A stretch of DNA of 64,000 nucleotides from Lachnospiraceae bacterium. GTDB taxonomy: Bacteria > Bacillota > Clostridia > Lachnospirales > Lachnospiraceae. The position numbers and the translations under genes are program-made. The notes below the pieces were generated by a model. It was not told the DNA's origin, did no database searches, and was given only the letters and a program-made list of their open reading frames with translations. Positions 1-8,872 of the stretch are shown piece after piece. Each line of letters opens with the position of its first letter. Position 1 is the stretch's first letter. Where the stretch lies: positions 1 through 64,000 of the forward strand of contig JAAWAV010000048.1 in assembly GCA_022792335.1 (NCBI GenBank), written 5' to 3'.

Positions 1-98
1 AACTACGGTTACTTTCTTCACAAGTATCTTTTCCTTATGATTTTCACCGATTTTGTTGAAACTGAAAAATGTCACAAAGTGCGTAAATTCAAGGATTT

Positions 99-1484
99 CT
101 AGGTATCTTTCCTTTGTATCAACACCACAGTCTCCACATGCACCCCCATCGGGAACATATCCACTGGCTGTACCTGTTCCAGGCAATATCCCACGCTGCA
201 CAATGCCTTCAAATCCCTGGCAAGTGTGGCTGAATTGCAGGAAACGTAGACAATCTTTTTGGGGGCCATCTGGGCCATTGTATGGAGGAGGGCTTCGTCG
301 CAGCCTTTTCTTGGCGGATCGACTACAATCACATCTGCTGTTTCCTCCGGGTGATCCCTGTGCCAGGCCGGCAGAACTTCCTCTGCCTTTCCCACAAAAA
401 ATTCTGCGTTCTGGATCTGGTTTAGGGCTGCATTTTCTTTTGCATTCTTGATAGCTGCCGGAACTATTTCCACTCCGTATACCTGTCTTGCCCGCTGCGC
501 CAAAAACAGGGAGATTGTGCCGATACCGCAATAGAGATCCCATACCGTCTCCTGGCCGGTAAGGCCTGCAAACTCCAACGCTTTTTCATAAAGCTTTTCC
601 GTCTGAACCGGATTTACCTGATAAAAAGACTGGGGAGAAATCCGATAGGTGAGACTGCCGATTTTATCTGTGATATAGGGCAGTCCCGCCAGAACTTCAA
701 TCCGTTCTCCCAAAATGACATTGGTTTTCCGACAATTGAGATTGATAGAGACGGATGTCATCCCCTTAATCTCCATCAGCCGCTCCGTCAAAACAGAACT
801 ATAGGGCAACTGAGAACCATTAATTACCAGACATACCATAATCTGACCTGTATGATATCCAATCCGAATCAGTACATGACGTACCAGGCCCTGATGGGCC
901 GTTTCATCGTAAGGACTGATTCGATATTCCTCCATAAACAGGCGAATCGTCTCCAAAACCCTTCTGTTTACCGGGGAGCCAAGGAAACAGTCCTCCGTCT
1001 GGATAATAGAATGCGTCCTCCCTGCATAAAAGCCATAGATAATTTGGCCGTCTCTCCCCCTGCCAAAGGGAAATTGTCCCTTATTCCGGTAACGAAAAGG
1101 GCCTCTTTCTTCCGTGTACTCCATACCGATAATCGGTTTCATGGGAAGCGTTTCCTTTTCGAACCCGCCAATTCTCACAAGGTGGCTGCGAACTTTGTTC
1201 TCTTTGAACTGAAGCTGCCGTTCATATGACATAGCCTGGAGCTGACAGCCGCCGCAAGGCGACGCCACCGGACAGAGAGGTTCCGTCCGGAAAGGAGACG
1301 GTTCCAGAATCTGAAGCAGCTTTCCATAGCCATAGGATTTTTTTATCTTTATCACCTTGCCCCTGATTTTGTCCCCGATCAGGGCATCTTTAACAAAGAG
1401 GGTATAGCCGTTTACTCTGCCTATACCCTCTCCCTCTTCATTCATATCTTCAATTACTGTTTCAAAAAGCTGATTTTTTTCCAA
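99..1484 (-). CDS. rlmD: 23S rRNA (uracil-C5)-methyltransferase, RlmD/RumA family
   Basis: Predicted SAM-dependent enzyme that methylates a specific uridine of 23S rRNA at C5; cytoplasmic. An N-terminal TRAM domain (about residues 1-60) precedes four cysteines placed as in the RumA iron-sulfur cluster (C71, C77, C80, C166). The methyltransferase part has the SAM motif LYCGIGTISLFLAQ, the VVVDPPRKG motif and the nucleophile Cys416 in YVSCNSATLARDL. The 461-residue length is normal. The start is TTG: AAGGAGG sits 7 nt upstream, and the nearby ATG is out of frame and soon closed. It is the last gene of a minus-strand run behind the YhaM-like gene (48-nt gap). Firmicutes carry several RumA paralogues (RlmCD, RlmD-like), so the exact uridine is not fixed by sequence alone. 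Confidence 0.9.
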   Translation of the reverse strand: MEKNQLFETVIEDMNEEGEGIGRVNGYTLFVKDALIGDKIRGKVIKIKKSYGYGKLLQILEPSPFRTEPLCPVASPCGGCQLQAMSYERQLQFKENKVRSHLVRIGGFEKETLPMKPIIGMEYTEERGPFRYRNKGQFPFGRGRDGQIIYGFYAGRTHSIIQTEDCFLGSPVNRRVLETIRLFMEEYRISPYDETAHQGLVRHVLIRIGYHTGQIMVCLVINGSQLPYSSVLTERLMEIKGMTSVSINLNCRKTNVILGERIEVLAGLPYITDKIGSLTYRISPQSFYQVNPVQTEKLYEKALEFAGLTGQETVWDLYCGIGTISLFLAQRARQVYGVEIVPAAIKNAKENAALNQIQNAEFFVGKAEEVLPAWHRDHPEETADVIVVDPPRKGCDEALLHTMAQMAPKKIVYVSCNSATLARDLKALCSVGYCLEQVQPVDMFPMGVHVETVVLIQRKDT

Positions 1485-1532
1485 TCATCTTCCTCCTTCT
1501 AAAACATCCGCCCTTGTTAAATCAAAACCCGG

Positions 1533-2477
1533 TTATAGATCTGAGGTCATACGTACATTGGAATCCAGAAGGCGGTTAAAGCCCAGCCAGCCATGATTGC
1601 CCGCATTTCCGGTAAAAAGCTCTTTTAACGTCTGCATTTTAGCATCCAGATTGTCGGCAAAGTTCAGGGCCAGAGCCTCCGCCAGAGCCGGCTTCTTCGG
1701 AGAACCATACTCATATTCCCCATGATGAGCCAGAATACAGTGCTTCAGCTCCGAAGCCAGTTTTATCGGAAAATCCGGAATAGCCTGAATCTTTTCTTCT
1801 AACATCACTGTCCCAATGACAATATGTCCCAGGAGCTGACCCTCGTCCGTATAATCATTTTCCGGAAAATCAGACAATTCCCGAATCTTTCCAATATCAT
1901 GGAACAATGCTGCTCCAATCAGCAGATCTCTCTTGAGCAGAGGATACTGCCCGCAATAAAAATCACACAGCTTCACCACACTGAGGGTATGCTCCAGGAG
2001 TCCTCCCACAAATCCGTGATGAACAGTTTTGGCTGCCGAATGTCCCTTAAAAGCTCTGATAAACTCCGTATCCTTCACGAAAAACTGTTCTGCCAGCCCG
2101 CGAAGCGCGGAGCTTTTCATGCTCTTGATAAAGTTCAGAACCTCCCTGTACATCTCCTCGATGTCCTTTTCCGATACGGGAAGATAATTGGCCGGATGAT
2201 ACTCGCCGTTGCTGGCCACTCTCAGACGACGGATATTCAACTGCAAAGCCCCCTGGAAACTGGTGACATCTCCGTCGATTTTTACATAATCCAGCGCCTC
2301 AAAATGATCGATTCCGCCAGAAAGCTCCCATATCTTTCCGTCAATCGTACCAGACTTGTCCTGCAGCACCAGAGAATAATAAGTTTTCCCCATCTTTGTC
2401 TTTGCAACCTGTTTGGTCTTACATAGATAAATCTCCGAAATCCGTTCGCCCTCTCGCAATGTAGCAATATATTTCAT
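1533..2477 (-). CDS. yhaM: YhaM-like 3'-5' exoribonuclease (OB-fold plus HD domain)
   Basis: Predicted metal-dependent 3'-5' exonuclease acting on RNA and possibly ssDNA. An N-terminal OB-fold of about 90 residues (GKTYYSLVLQDKSGTIDGKI region) is followed by an HD phosphohydrolase domain with H in LEHTLSV, the HD pair in ALFHDIGK, and further metal-ligand candidates in GHIVIG and ILAHHGEYE. Its 314 residues match the family. I place the start at the ATG at 2477, because GGAAGGAG lies about 13 nt upstream and the protein then begins MKYIATL; a longer frame reaching 2561 has no usable ribosome binding site. It lies between the HtrA-like gene and rlmD and is probably co-transcribed with both. 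B. subtilis keeps yhaM next to yhaN/yhaO; here those homologues lie about 43 kb away. Confidence 0.85.
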   Translation of the reverse strand: MKYIATLREGERISEIYLCKTKQVAKTKMGKTYYSLVLQDKSGTIDGKIWELSGGIDHFEALDYVKIDGDVTSFQGALQLNIRRLRVASNGEYHPANYLPVSEKDIEEMYREVLNFIKSMKSSALRGLAEQFFVKDTEFIRAFKGHSAAKTVHHGFVGGLLEHTLSVVKLCDFYCGQYPLLKRDLLIGAALFHDIGKIRELSDFPENDYTDEGQLLGHIVIGTVMLEEKIQAIPDFPIKLASELKHCILAHHGEYEYGSPKKPALAEALALNFADNLDAKMQTLKELFTGNAGNHGWLGFNRLLDSNVRMTSDL

Positions 2478-2576
2478 ATGCTTTCTTTCACTCCTTCCTA
2501 TCTTCTCACTGACACAGACTTCTATCACTTCTCTGATTCCGCTGTCTCTGTTGTTTTTCATCCTCAGTACGCTCGG

Positions 2577-3944
2577 TCAACGTCCGCCAAGCACCACATA
2601 AAATTCCATATCTGCGTAACCGTCCCGCCCCATCCTCTTGACATGGGCCGTCACCGTCTCCTCCGGCAGCTTTCCTTCCAAAAACGTCTCTATCATATTC
2701 ACCGTCAGAACTTCTGTATCGTCCAGGGCCACCACCACGTCTCCACTTTGAAGCCCGGCATTATAGGCCGGCCCTTCAAGAACCGCGTCCGATACATAAA
2801 CTCCTCTTGGAATCTGCTTACTTTCGCTGATTTCCTCTGTCACATCCTGTCCCACAATCCCCATATAAGCCAGGACAGAACCATTGGACAGTCGTTCAAT
2901 GCTACTCTTCAGATCTGAAATCCCCACTGCGCCCGTACTGAGTCCCGTCATACCTGTCGTAACCATTCCGATGATCTGTCCTTTCAGATTTAGAACAAAC
3001 CCCGTCGCCTGATTACTGGTAGATACGTCCGTATAAATCATCCGCACATCCATATCTTCCTTCTGTACGCCCGGTCTCACATAAGTAATCATCCCATAGG
3101 CAATGGAACCGACAAAGTCCTTGGGGCTTCCGGCCAAAATCACCGGCTGACCTGGTTTCGCCTCAATGGAATTTCCAAGAGGAACCTGACGAATCTGCTT
3201 TCTGGTTCCTTCATCCACACTGGCAAGAGGAACGCTGACAATGGCGATCCCGGTCCTGGCGTCGGCTGACTTGACGGAAGCCGCCGCTTTCGTCCCATTA
3301 CAGAAGGTCACCTCCACCGTAGACTCTCCCTCCTGCGTCCGATAGCCAGTTAAAATTAACATCTCATAAGAAGTAATATTCCAGATTACACCAGAAACCT
3401 TTCCCTCCGTTTCAATCGGGTTATCAAACAAATCCGTCGTCGGAGTTCTGGTTGTGACCGTCACAACGCCTTTGTTGACTTCTGTCGCCACTTCCCCAAT
3501 CGCCCGGTACAGATTCTCATAATCCGTAATATTCCACTGATAAGATTCTACGGCTGACTCCACAACTTCTTTGATATTTTCCGTCGTCTGTGTTTCCGAC
3601 TCAGATTCTTCCTTTGATAATTGCTCCGATTCTTCTGTCGGCTGCGTTGCCGGCGGTTCTGTCGGCTCTTCATCCCTTGGAAGATGAATGGCTGTCTCCT
3701 GCAGCGTTTCCTTTTCCTCAAACAACTCCTCTGCATAAGGGCGCAGCCACACAAAAACAAGACAGGAAACCGTACCAAAAACAACTGCACTGACAAACAA
3801 TGCAATTCCGCGTCTTACCCATCTCCTCCGGCTTTCCAGACGGTCCAGAATCCGCTCTCTCACAAAAACTCTCTCTGATTCCGGAACCTCTTCCTGTGCT
3901 TTCTTTTCCAGTTCTTCCTGGCTTTTGTTTTCCAAATCTGCCAT
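2577..3944 (-). CDS. Membrane-anchored HtrA-like protein with PDZ domain, catalytic residues missing
   Basis: The architecture is that of a DegP/HtrA protease: cytoplasmic N terminus, one membrane helix (about 46-67), an acidic Thr/Glu-rich linker (about 75-125), a trypsin-like double beta-barrel (about 155-350) and a C-terminal PDZ domain (about 358-450; GVYVSDAVLEGPAYNAGLQ then GDVVVALDD). The three active-site blocks are recognisable but altered. The usual TNNHV site reads ILTGYRTQ (no His), TDLAVL reads TGIAIV (no Asp), and GNSGGP reads SNQATG (no Ser). It should therefore not cleave peptides; a binding or scaffold role through the PDZ domain is inference. A ribosome binding site AGGGAG precedes the ATG. 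It is first in the minus-strand unit with yhaM and rlmD and has its own sigma-A promoter. Confidence 0.8.
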   Translation of the reverse strand: MADLENKSQEELEKKAQEEVPESERVFVRERILDRLESRRRWVRRGIALFVSAVVFGTVSCLVFVWLRPYAEELFEEKETLQETAIHLPRDEEPTEPPATQPTEESEQLSKEESESETQTTENIKEVVESAVESYQWNITDYENLYRAIGEVATEVNKGVVTVTTRTPTTDLFDNPIETEGKVSGVIWNITSYEMLILTGYRTQEGESTVEVTFCNGTKAAASVKSADARTGIAIVSVPLASVDEGTRKQIRQVPLGNSIEAKPGQPVILAGSPKDFVGSIAYGMITYVRPGVQKEDMDVRMIYTDVSTSNQATGFVLNLKGQIIGMVTTGMTGLSTGAVGISDLKSSIERLSNGSVLAYMGIVGQDVTEEISESKQIPRGVYVSDAVLEGPAYNAGLQSGDVVVALDDTEVLTVNMIETFLEGKLPEETVTAHVKRMGRDGYADMEFYVVLGGR

Positions 3945-3988
3945 ACAAAAATCTCCCTGACAACAGATATATCTCTTTGTTGCTTCTC

Positions 3989-4017
3989 ATTATAGATGAT
4001 ATCCCCCTTTTTTTGAA
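3989..4017 (-). promoter_or_regulatory. Sigma-A promoter of the HtrA-like/yhaM/rlmD unit
   Basis: Read on the minus strand: -35 TTCAAA (4012-4017), 17-nt spacer, -10 TATAAT (3989-3994). It lies 45 nt upstream of the HtrA-like start codon and back to back with the mutS2 promoter. Confidence 0.55.
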
Positions 4018-4034
4018 GTGTTTTCCTAAAATTT

Positions 4035-4065
4035 TTCACAAAACCAGCAGAAATTCTGGTATACT
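4035..4065 (+). promoter_or_regulatory. Promoter of mutS2 and the two-component genes
   Basis: Extended -10 element: TATACT at 4060-4065 preceded by TG one base upstream. A TTCACA hexamer at 4035-4040 is a possible -35, though its 19-nt spacer is long. The mutS2 start lies 20 nt downstream. Confidence 0.55.
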
Positions 4066-4085
4066 ATCAGTCGAGGAGAATGCTT

Positions 4086-6560
4086 ATGAACCAAAAAGCT
4101 TTGCATACATTAGAATTTGAAAAAATCATTGAACAATTGACAGGATTTGCCGCCAGCCTTCCCGGGAAAGAGCTTTGTCGGACTCTTACCCCTTTCAAAG
4201 AATTGGAGGACATCCGTCTGGCCCAACGAGAAACCAGCGACGCCTTAAGGCGAACCATTTTGAACGGTTCTTTGTCCCTGTCCGGCGTCCGTGATATCCG
4301 CGGCTCTATCAAACGCCTGCAGATTGGAGGCGTCCTTGGCATGTCTGAACTGCTTCATCTTTCCAGCCTTTTAACTGCAGCCTCCAGGGCCAAGTCCTAT
4401 GGAAGAAGCAGTGCTGACAGTCTGCAAAGAAGTTCTATCCCCCTGGAAACAAAGCAGTCGTCAAATACAGAGGAAACCTATTGCGACTCTCTGTCGGAGC
4501 TGTTTCAGCTTCTGGAGCCGCTTACCCCTTTGAATCAGGAAATCTCCCGCTGCATTTTATCAGAGGAAGAAATGAGCGACGACGCCAGCCCCGGTCTGCG
4601 CCATGTACGTCGCAGCATGCGTCTTACCGGAGAAAAAGTTCACAGTCAGTTAAACACTCTGTTAAATGGAAACCGTTCCTATCTTCAGGATGCTGTTATT
4701 ACTGTTCGAAACGGCCGTTATTGTCTGCCGGTCAAGGCAGAATACAAAGGACAGGTCCCCGGTATGATCCACGATCAATCCTCTTCCGGTTCCACTTATT
4801 TCATCGAACCTATGGCTGTCGTCCGTCTGAACAATGAGCTTCGGGAACTGGAAATCCAGGAGCGAAAGGAGATGGAAGCTGTTCTGGCCTCTTTAAGCGC
4901 TATGGCCGCTGAACAGGTCCTCCTTTTGGAATCCAATTACGAGCTTCTCGGGCGGCTGGATTTTATCTTTGCAAGAGCGACTCTTTCTTCCTATTATAAG
5001 TGCAGCGAACCAGTTTTCAATACGAACGGTTATATCTATATCCGGGAGGGTAGACACCCGCTTCTGGATGCGAAGAAAGCCGTCCCCATTACAGTGACTT
5101 TGGGGAAAGATTTCGATCTTCTGATTGTCACCGGGCCGAATACGGGGGGCAAGACCGTTTCTCTAAAAACAGTTGGTCTTTTTACGGTCATGGGACAATG
5201 TGGCCTTCACATTCCTGCCGCTCCAGATTCCCAACTGGCCGTTTTTGATCAGGTATTTGCAGATATTGGAGACGAACAGAGTATTGAACAAAGCCTCAGT
5301 ACTTTTTCTGCCCATATGACCAATATTGTATCCATCCTAAAGCAGGCCGACTGTCGTTCCCTGGTGCTGTTCGATGAGCTTTGCGCCGGTACCGATCCGA
5401 CAGAGGGCGCCGCTCTGGCGATCTCCATCCTTTCTTTTCTTCATGGCAGAGGAGTAAGAACCATGGCCACTACTCATTATAGTGAGCTGAAGGTGTTTGC
5501 TCTGTCCACCGACGGAGTGGAAAATGCAAGCTGTGAATTTGACGTGGAAACTTTGCGCCCCACCTACCGGCTTCTCATCGGTATCCCCGGAAAAAGTAAC
5601 GCCTTTGCCATCGCCGGCAAACTGGGGCTCCCCGATTTTATTATTGAGGATGCCGGGAAACATATCGGTACTGAGGACGCTGCCTTTGAGGATCTGCTCT
5701 CTGATCTGGAAAAAAGCCGGTTAGAGCTGGAACGGGAACGGGCGGAAGCCGCCAGTTACCGGGCAGAAGCTGAACTGCTGAAAGAACGGCTGGCCGGAAA
5801 GCAAAGTCGACTGGACGAAAGTCGGGAAAAACTTTTGGCCCGCGCCAATGAGGAAGCCCGCCGTATTCTGGCTGACGCCAAAGCCACGGCTGATGAGACC
5901 ATACGGAATATCAACCGCCTGGCTTCCCAGACTGATGTGGGGAAAGAGCTGGAACGGGAACGTCAAAGACTCAAAAAGCACCTTGACAAAGCCAACGAGC
6001 GCATGGCCGTAAAAGCAGAAAAGCCCAAAAAAGCTTATCGACCGGAGGATTTTCATATCGGCGATGCCGTTCGTGTCTTGTCCATGAATTTGAATGGCAC
6101 TGTCAGCACCCTCCCCAATGCAAAGGGCGATTTATATGTACAGATGGGGATCCTCCGTTCCCAGGTCAATGTCAAAGACCTTCAGCCTCTCATGGAGGAT
6201 ACGATTTCCACTCCTGCGGGAAATTTCGGTTCCGGAAAAAATTCCGGAAAGAAGCGTCCTCAGGAACGAGGCCATTCCGGCTCCATCGGTATGTCCAAAT
6301 CTGCCTCAATTTCTCCGGAGATCAATCTGATTGGAAAAACCACCGACGAGGCTTTGCCGGAGCTGGACAAATACCTTGACGATGCCTATTTGGCCCATTT
6401 GCCGCAGGTTCGTGTCATCCATGGACGGGGAACCGGCGCTTTAAAAAAAGCCGTTCATCAGTTTTTGCGTCGTTGCCGTCATGTATCTTCCTATCGTCTC
6501 GGCGAATTTGGAGAGGGCGGCACCGGGGTCACCATCGTAGAATTTTCTCATGATCAATAA
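4086..6560 (+). CDS. mutS2: Endonuclease MutS2
   Basis: MutS-family ATPase that acts on branched DNA or on collided ribosomes in Firmicutes. MutS core with Walker A TGPNTGGKT (about residue 350) and Walker B LVLFDELCAGTDP (about 430), a long charged coiled coil (about 530-640), a KOW-like segment (HIGDAVRVLSMNLNGTVSTL) and a C-terminal Smr nuclease domain with HGRGTGALKKAVHQFL. I choose the second ATG (4086), because GAGGAG lies 7 nt upstream of it and the protein then begins MNQKALHTLEF like its homologues; the first ATG (4080) is only one base from that site. Length is 824 residues against a usual 780-790, with extra sequence before the Smr domain. A response regulator follows after 12 nt. 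Confidence 0.93.
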   Translation: MNQKALHTLEFEKIIEQLTGFAASLPGKELCRTLTPFKELEDIRLAQRETSDALRRTILNGSLSLSGVRDIRGSIKRLQIGGVLGMSELLHLSSLLTAASRAKSYGRSSADSLQRSSIPLETKQSSNTEETYCDSLSELFQLLEPLTPLNQEISRCILSEEEMSDDASPGLRHVRRSMRLTGEKVHSQLNTLLNGNRSYLQDAVITVRNGRYCLPVKAEYKGQVPGMIHDQSSSGSTYFIEPMAVVRLNNELRELEIQERKEMEAVLASLSAMAAEQVLLLESNYELLGRLDFIFARATLSSYYKCSEPVFNTNGYIYIREGRHPLLDAKKAVPITVTLGKDFDLLIVTGPNTGGKTVSLKTVGLFTVMGQCGLHIPAAPDSQLAVFDQVFADIGDEQSIEQSLSTFSAHMTNIVSILKQADCRSLVLFDELCAGTDPTEGAALAISILSFLHGRGVRTMATTHYSELKVFALSTDGVENASCEFDVETLRPTYRLLIGIPGKSNAFAIAGKLGLPDFIIEDAGKHIGTEDAAFEDLLSDLEKSRLELERERAEAASYRAEAELLKERLAGKQSRLDESREKLLARANEEARRILADAKATADETIRNINRLASQTDVGKELERERQRLKKHLDKANERMAVKAEKPKKAYRPEDFHIGDAVRVLSMNLNGTVSTLPNAKGDLYVQMGILRSQVNVKDLQPLMEDTISTPAGNFGSGKNSGKKRPQERGHSGSIGMSKSASISPEINLIGKTTDEALPELDKYLDDAYLAHLPQVRVIHGRGTGALKKAVHQFLRRCRHVSSYRLGEFGEGGTGVTIVEFSHDQ

Positions 6561-6572
6561 GGAGGAAGCCTA

Positions 6573-7277
6573 ATGCCATCGAAACAGAAAATCCTGATTG
6601 TAGACGATGATGAGAACATCGCCGAGCTTATTTCTCTCTATCTGATAAAAGAATGCTACGAAACAAAAATTGTCCATGACGGAGAATCGGCGTTGCAGGC
6701 GTTTCCCGCTTTTCTTCCGGATTTGATTCTCCTGGATCTGATGCTTCCCGGCATTGACGGTTATCAGGTCTGCCGGGAGCTTCGCAAAGATACTTCCGTC
6801 CCCATTATCATGCTTTCCGCCAAGGGAGAAGTTTTTGACAAGGTTCTGGGACTTGAACTGGGCGCCGACGACTATATCATCAAACCCTTTGATTCCAAAG
6901 AACTGGTGGCCAGAGTCAAAGCTGTCCTTCGTCGGACCGTAACTTCTGCTCCTGCCGTTTTGGACAGCCAGCAGGGGCAATATGTGGAGTATCCGGATCT
7001 GGTGGTCAATCTGACCAACTATTCCGTCGTTTGCATGGGACGCTCTGTAGAAATGCCGCCAAAGGAGTTGGAGCTTCTCTATTTTCTGGCTTCTTCACCC
7101 AATCAGGTGTTTACCAGAGAGCAGCTTCTGGACCATATCTGGGGTTATGAGTATGCCGGAGATACCAGAACTGTAGACGTCCATATCAAACGTCTCCGCG
7201 AAAAATTGGAGGAGCATCCTGCGTGGCAGCTTTCTACTGTATGGGGTATCGGTTATAAATTTGAGGTCAGACGATGA
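6573..7277 (+). CDS. OmpR/PhoB-family response regulator
   Basis: Two-component DNA-binding regulator. The receiver domain (about 1-120) has the acidic pair in IVDDDE, the phosphoacceptor Asp55 in LILLDLMLP, and the switch Lys in IIKPFD. A winged-helix output domain (about 140-232) has the ending TRTVDVHIKRLREKL and WGIGYKFE. A ribosome binding site AAGGAGG lies 7-8 nt upstream of the ATG. The gene follows mutS2 by 12 nt and overlaps the kinase gene by 4 nt (ATGA), so the two signalling genes are translationally coupled. The target genes and signal cannot be read from the sequence. No PhoB- or VanR-specific feature stands out. Confidence 0.92.
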   Translation: MPSKQKILIVDDDENIAELISLYLIKECYETKIVHDGESALQAFPAFLPDLILLDLMLPGIDGYQVCRELRKDTSVPIIMLSAKGEVFDKVLGLELGADDYIIKPFDSKELVARVKAVLRRTVTSAPAVLDSQQGQYVEYPDLVVNLTNYSVVCMGRSVEMPPKELELLYFLASSPNQVFTREQLLDHIWGYEYAGDTRTVDVHIKRLREKLEEHPAWQLSTVWGIGYKFEVRR

Positions 7278-8689
7278 GAATTTCCCTTTATATCAAAGTT
7301 CTGTTTGGCTATCTCATATTTGGAATCCTGGGCTTTATCACCATTGCTTTTTTTTCTTCCAATATGACACTCCGATATCTGGTCCGAGACCGGGCGGATC
7401 AGTTATACAATGAGGCAAATATGATTGCTGCCACCTGCCGTCAGCGCTATTCCGGATCCAACATCGGCATTGATTCTCTGGAACCGCAACTTTCTTCCAT
7501 CGCTTCTTATTTTGATGCGGATATCTGGATTGTAGAACAGCAGGGAGAAATCGTATTTCGAAGCGATGGCCAGACAGCGAACACCATCATTGAAAACTTC
7601 GATCCCTCTGAGCAAGGCCGGGGCCGTTACGTCATTGGACATTATTATGACTTGTTTGAGGATTCTGTGCTCACCGTTATGGCTCCCGTTTCCGCCAATT
7701 TCAGTACTTACGGATATGTGGTGGTCCATCAGTCCATTTCCAGGATTTACGAAGTCCGGGACAAGATCCTGAATATCATTTATATGACTTTTCTGATTAT
7801 TCTGCTTCTCTCCCTGCTCATTCTCTGGATCATCCGTATCTGTATCCTGCAGCCCGTCAAACAGATTACCATCGCCGCCAACGAATACGCTGCTGGAAAT
7901 CTGACTTATGATCTGAAGCTGCATTCAGAGGACGAAATTGGTTATCTGGCCGCCACCCTTAAATTTATGGCCCATGAACTCAGCAATAAGGAAGCCGATC
8001 AGAAAAAATTTATTTCCAATGTCTCCCATGACTTTCGTTCTCCTTTGACCTCCATTAAAGGTTATCTGGAAGCCATGATTGACGGTACCATTCCGCCGGA
8101 ATCCCATGAAAAATATATGAAACTTGTGATTTCTGAGACGGAACGGCTTACCAAGCTGACTTCCAGCACTCTCGCCCTCCAGACCCTGGATGCCAAAGGC
8201 AATCTTCTGGATCTGACTTCCTTTGATATCAACCAGATCATCCGCAATACAGTGGCCGCCTTTGAGGGAAGCTGTCAGCCCAAGGGACTCACCTTTGATT
8301 TGATCTTTGGAGAACGCTGCTTTTGGGTACAGGCAGATATGGGAAAAATTCAACAGGTCCTTTACAATCTTGTGGATAATTCCATCAAATTCTCCAAACC
8401 GGATTCCACCATCTGGATTGAAACTTATGAGCGGAGAGAAAAAGTCTTTGTCTCCGTCAAGGACAGCGGGGTGGGGATACCGAAAGAAAGCCAGAAAAAA
8501 ATCTGGAACCGTTTCTACAAATCAGATTCTTCCCGCGGAAAAGATAAAAGCGGCACTGGTCTGGGCCTTTCCATTACCAAAGAAATTATCGCCGCCCACA
8601 ATGAAAATATCGATGTAATCAGCACAGAAGGAATTGGCACGGAATTTATCTTCACCCTTCCAAAAGTAAATCCGAATAGAACGTTCTGA
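7274..8689 (+). CDS. Sensor histidine kinase with HAMP domain
   Basis: Membrane sensor partner of the response regulator it overlaps. Order: first membrane helix (about 7-28), an extracytoplasmic sensor loop of about 135 residues (no family recognised), second helix (about 165-188), HAMP domain (about 190-240), phosphoacceptor His252 in SNVSHDFRSPLTSIKGYLE, then the ATPase domain with N box NLVDNSIKFS, G1 box DSGVGIP and G2 box GTGLGLSI. All catalytic motifs are intact. The overlap with the regulator start at 7274-7277 indicates one message. The gene is followed by a bidirectional hairpin shared with the convergent binding-protein gene. Ligand unknown. Confidence 0.92.
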   Translation: MRISLYIKVLFGYLIFGILGFITIAFFSSNMTLRYLVRDRADQLYNEANMIAATCRQRYSGSNIGIDSLEPQLSSIASYFDADIWIVEQQGEIVFRSDGQTANTIIENFDPSEQGRGRYVIGHYYDLFEDSVLTVMAPVSANFSTYGYVVVHQSISRIYEVRDKILNIIYMTFLIILLLSLLILWIIRICILQPVKQITIAANEYAAGNLTYDLKLHSEDEIGYLAATLKFMAHELSNKEADQKKFISNVSHDFRSPLTSIKGYLEAMIDGTIPPESHEKYMKLVISETERLTKLTSSTLALQTLDAKGNLLDLTSFDINQIIRNTVAAFEGSCQPKGLTFDLIFGERCFWVQADMGKIQQVLYNLVDNSIKFSKPDSTIWIETYERREKVFVSVKDSGVGIPKESQKKIWNRFYKSDSSRGKDKSGTGLGLSITKEIIAAHNENIDVISTEGIGTEFIFTLPKVNPNRTF

Positions 8690-8793
8690 TTACCGGCTTA
8701 TAAAAATAACAGGAACAAAAGGAACAGAAAAATCAGAACCGGCATAAAAACAATAAGATATTTATAGTTCCACTTCGTATATGATAAATCAAA

Positions 8794-8821
8794 ACGGACA
8801 TGTGTTTTCACACATGTCCGT
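8794..8821. terminator. Bidirectional intrinsic terminator
   Basis: Perfect 11-bp inverted repeat ACGGACATGTG / CACATGTCCGT with a 6-nt loop, placed between the plus-strand kinase and the minus-strand binding-protein gene. T-rich sequence follows in both directions (TTTTGATTT on the minus strand, CTTAATTT on the plus strand). The stretch 8690-8872 holds nothing else that I can identify. Confidence 0.75.
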
Positions 8822-8872
8822 CTTAATTTCAACTAACAGAATCTAACTCAGTCCTTATGTAATCTTTGCAGA

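Noticed and set aside
1-98. A feature downstream of rlmD at the window edge
   Set aside because: No complete gene, hairpin or promoter can be supported in these 98 bases.
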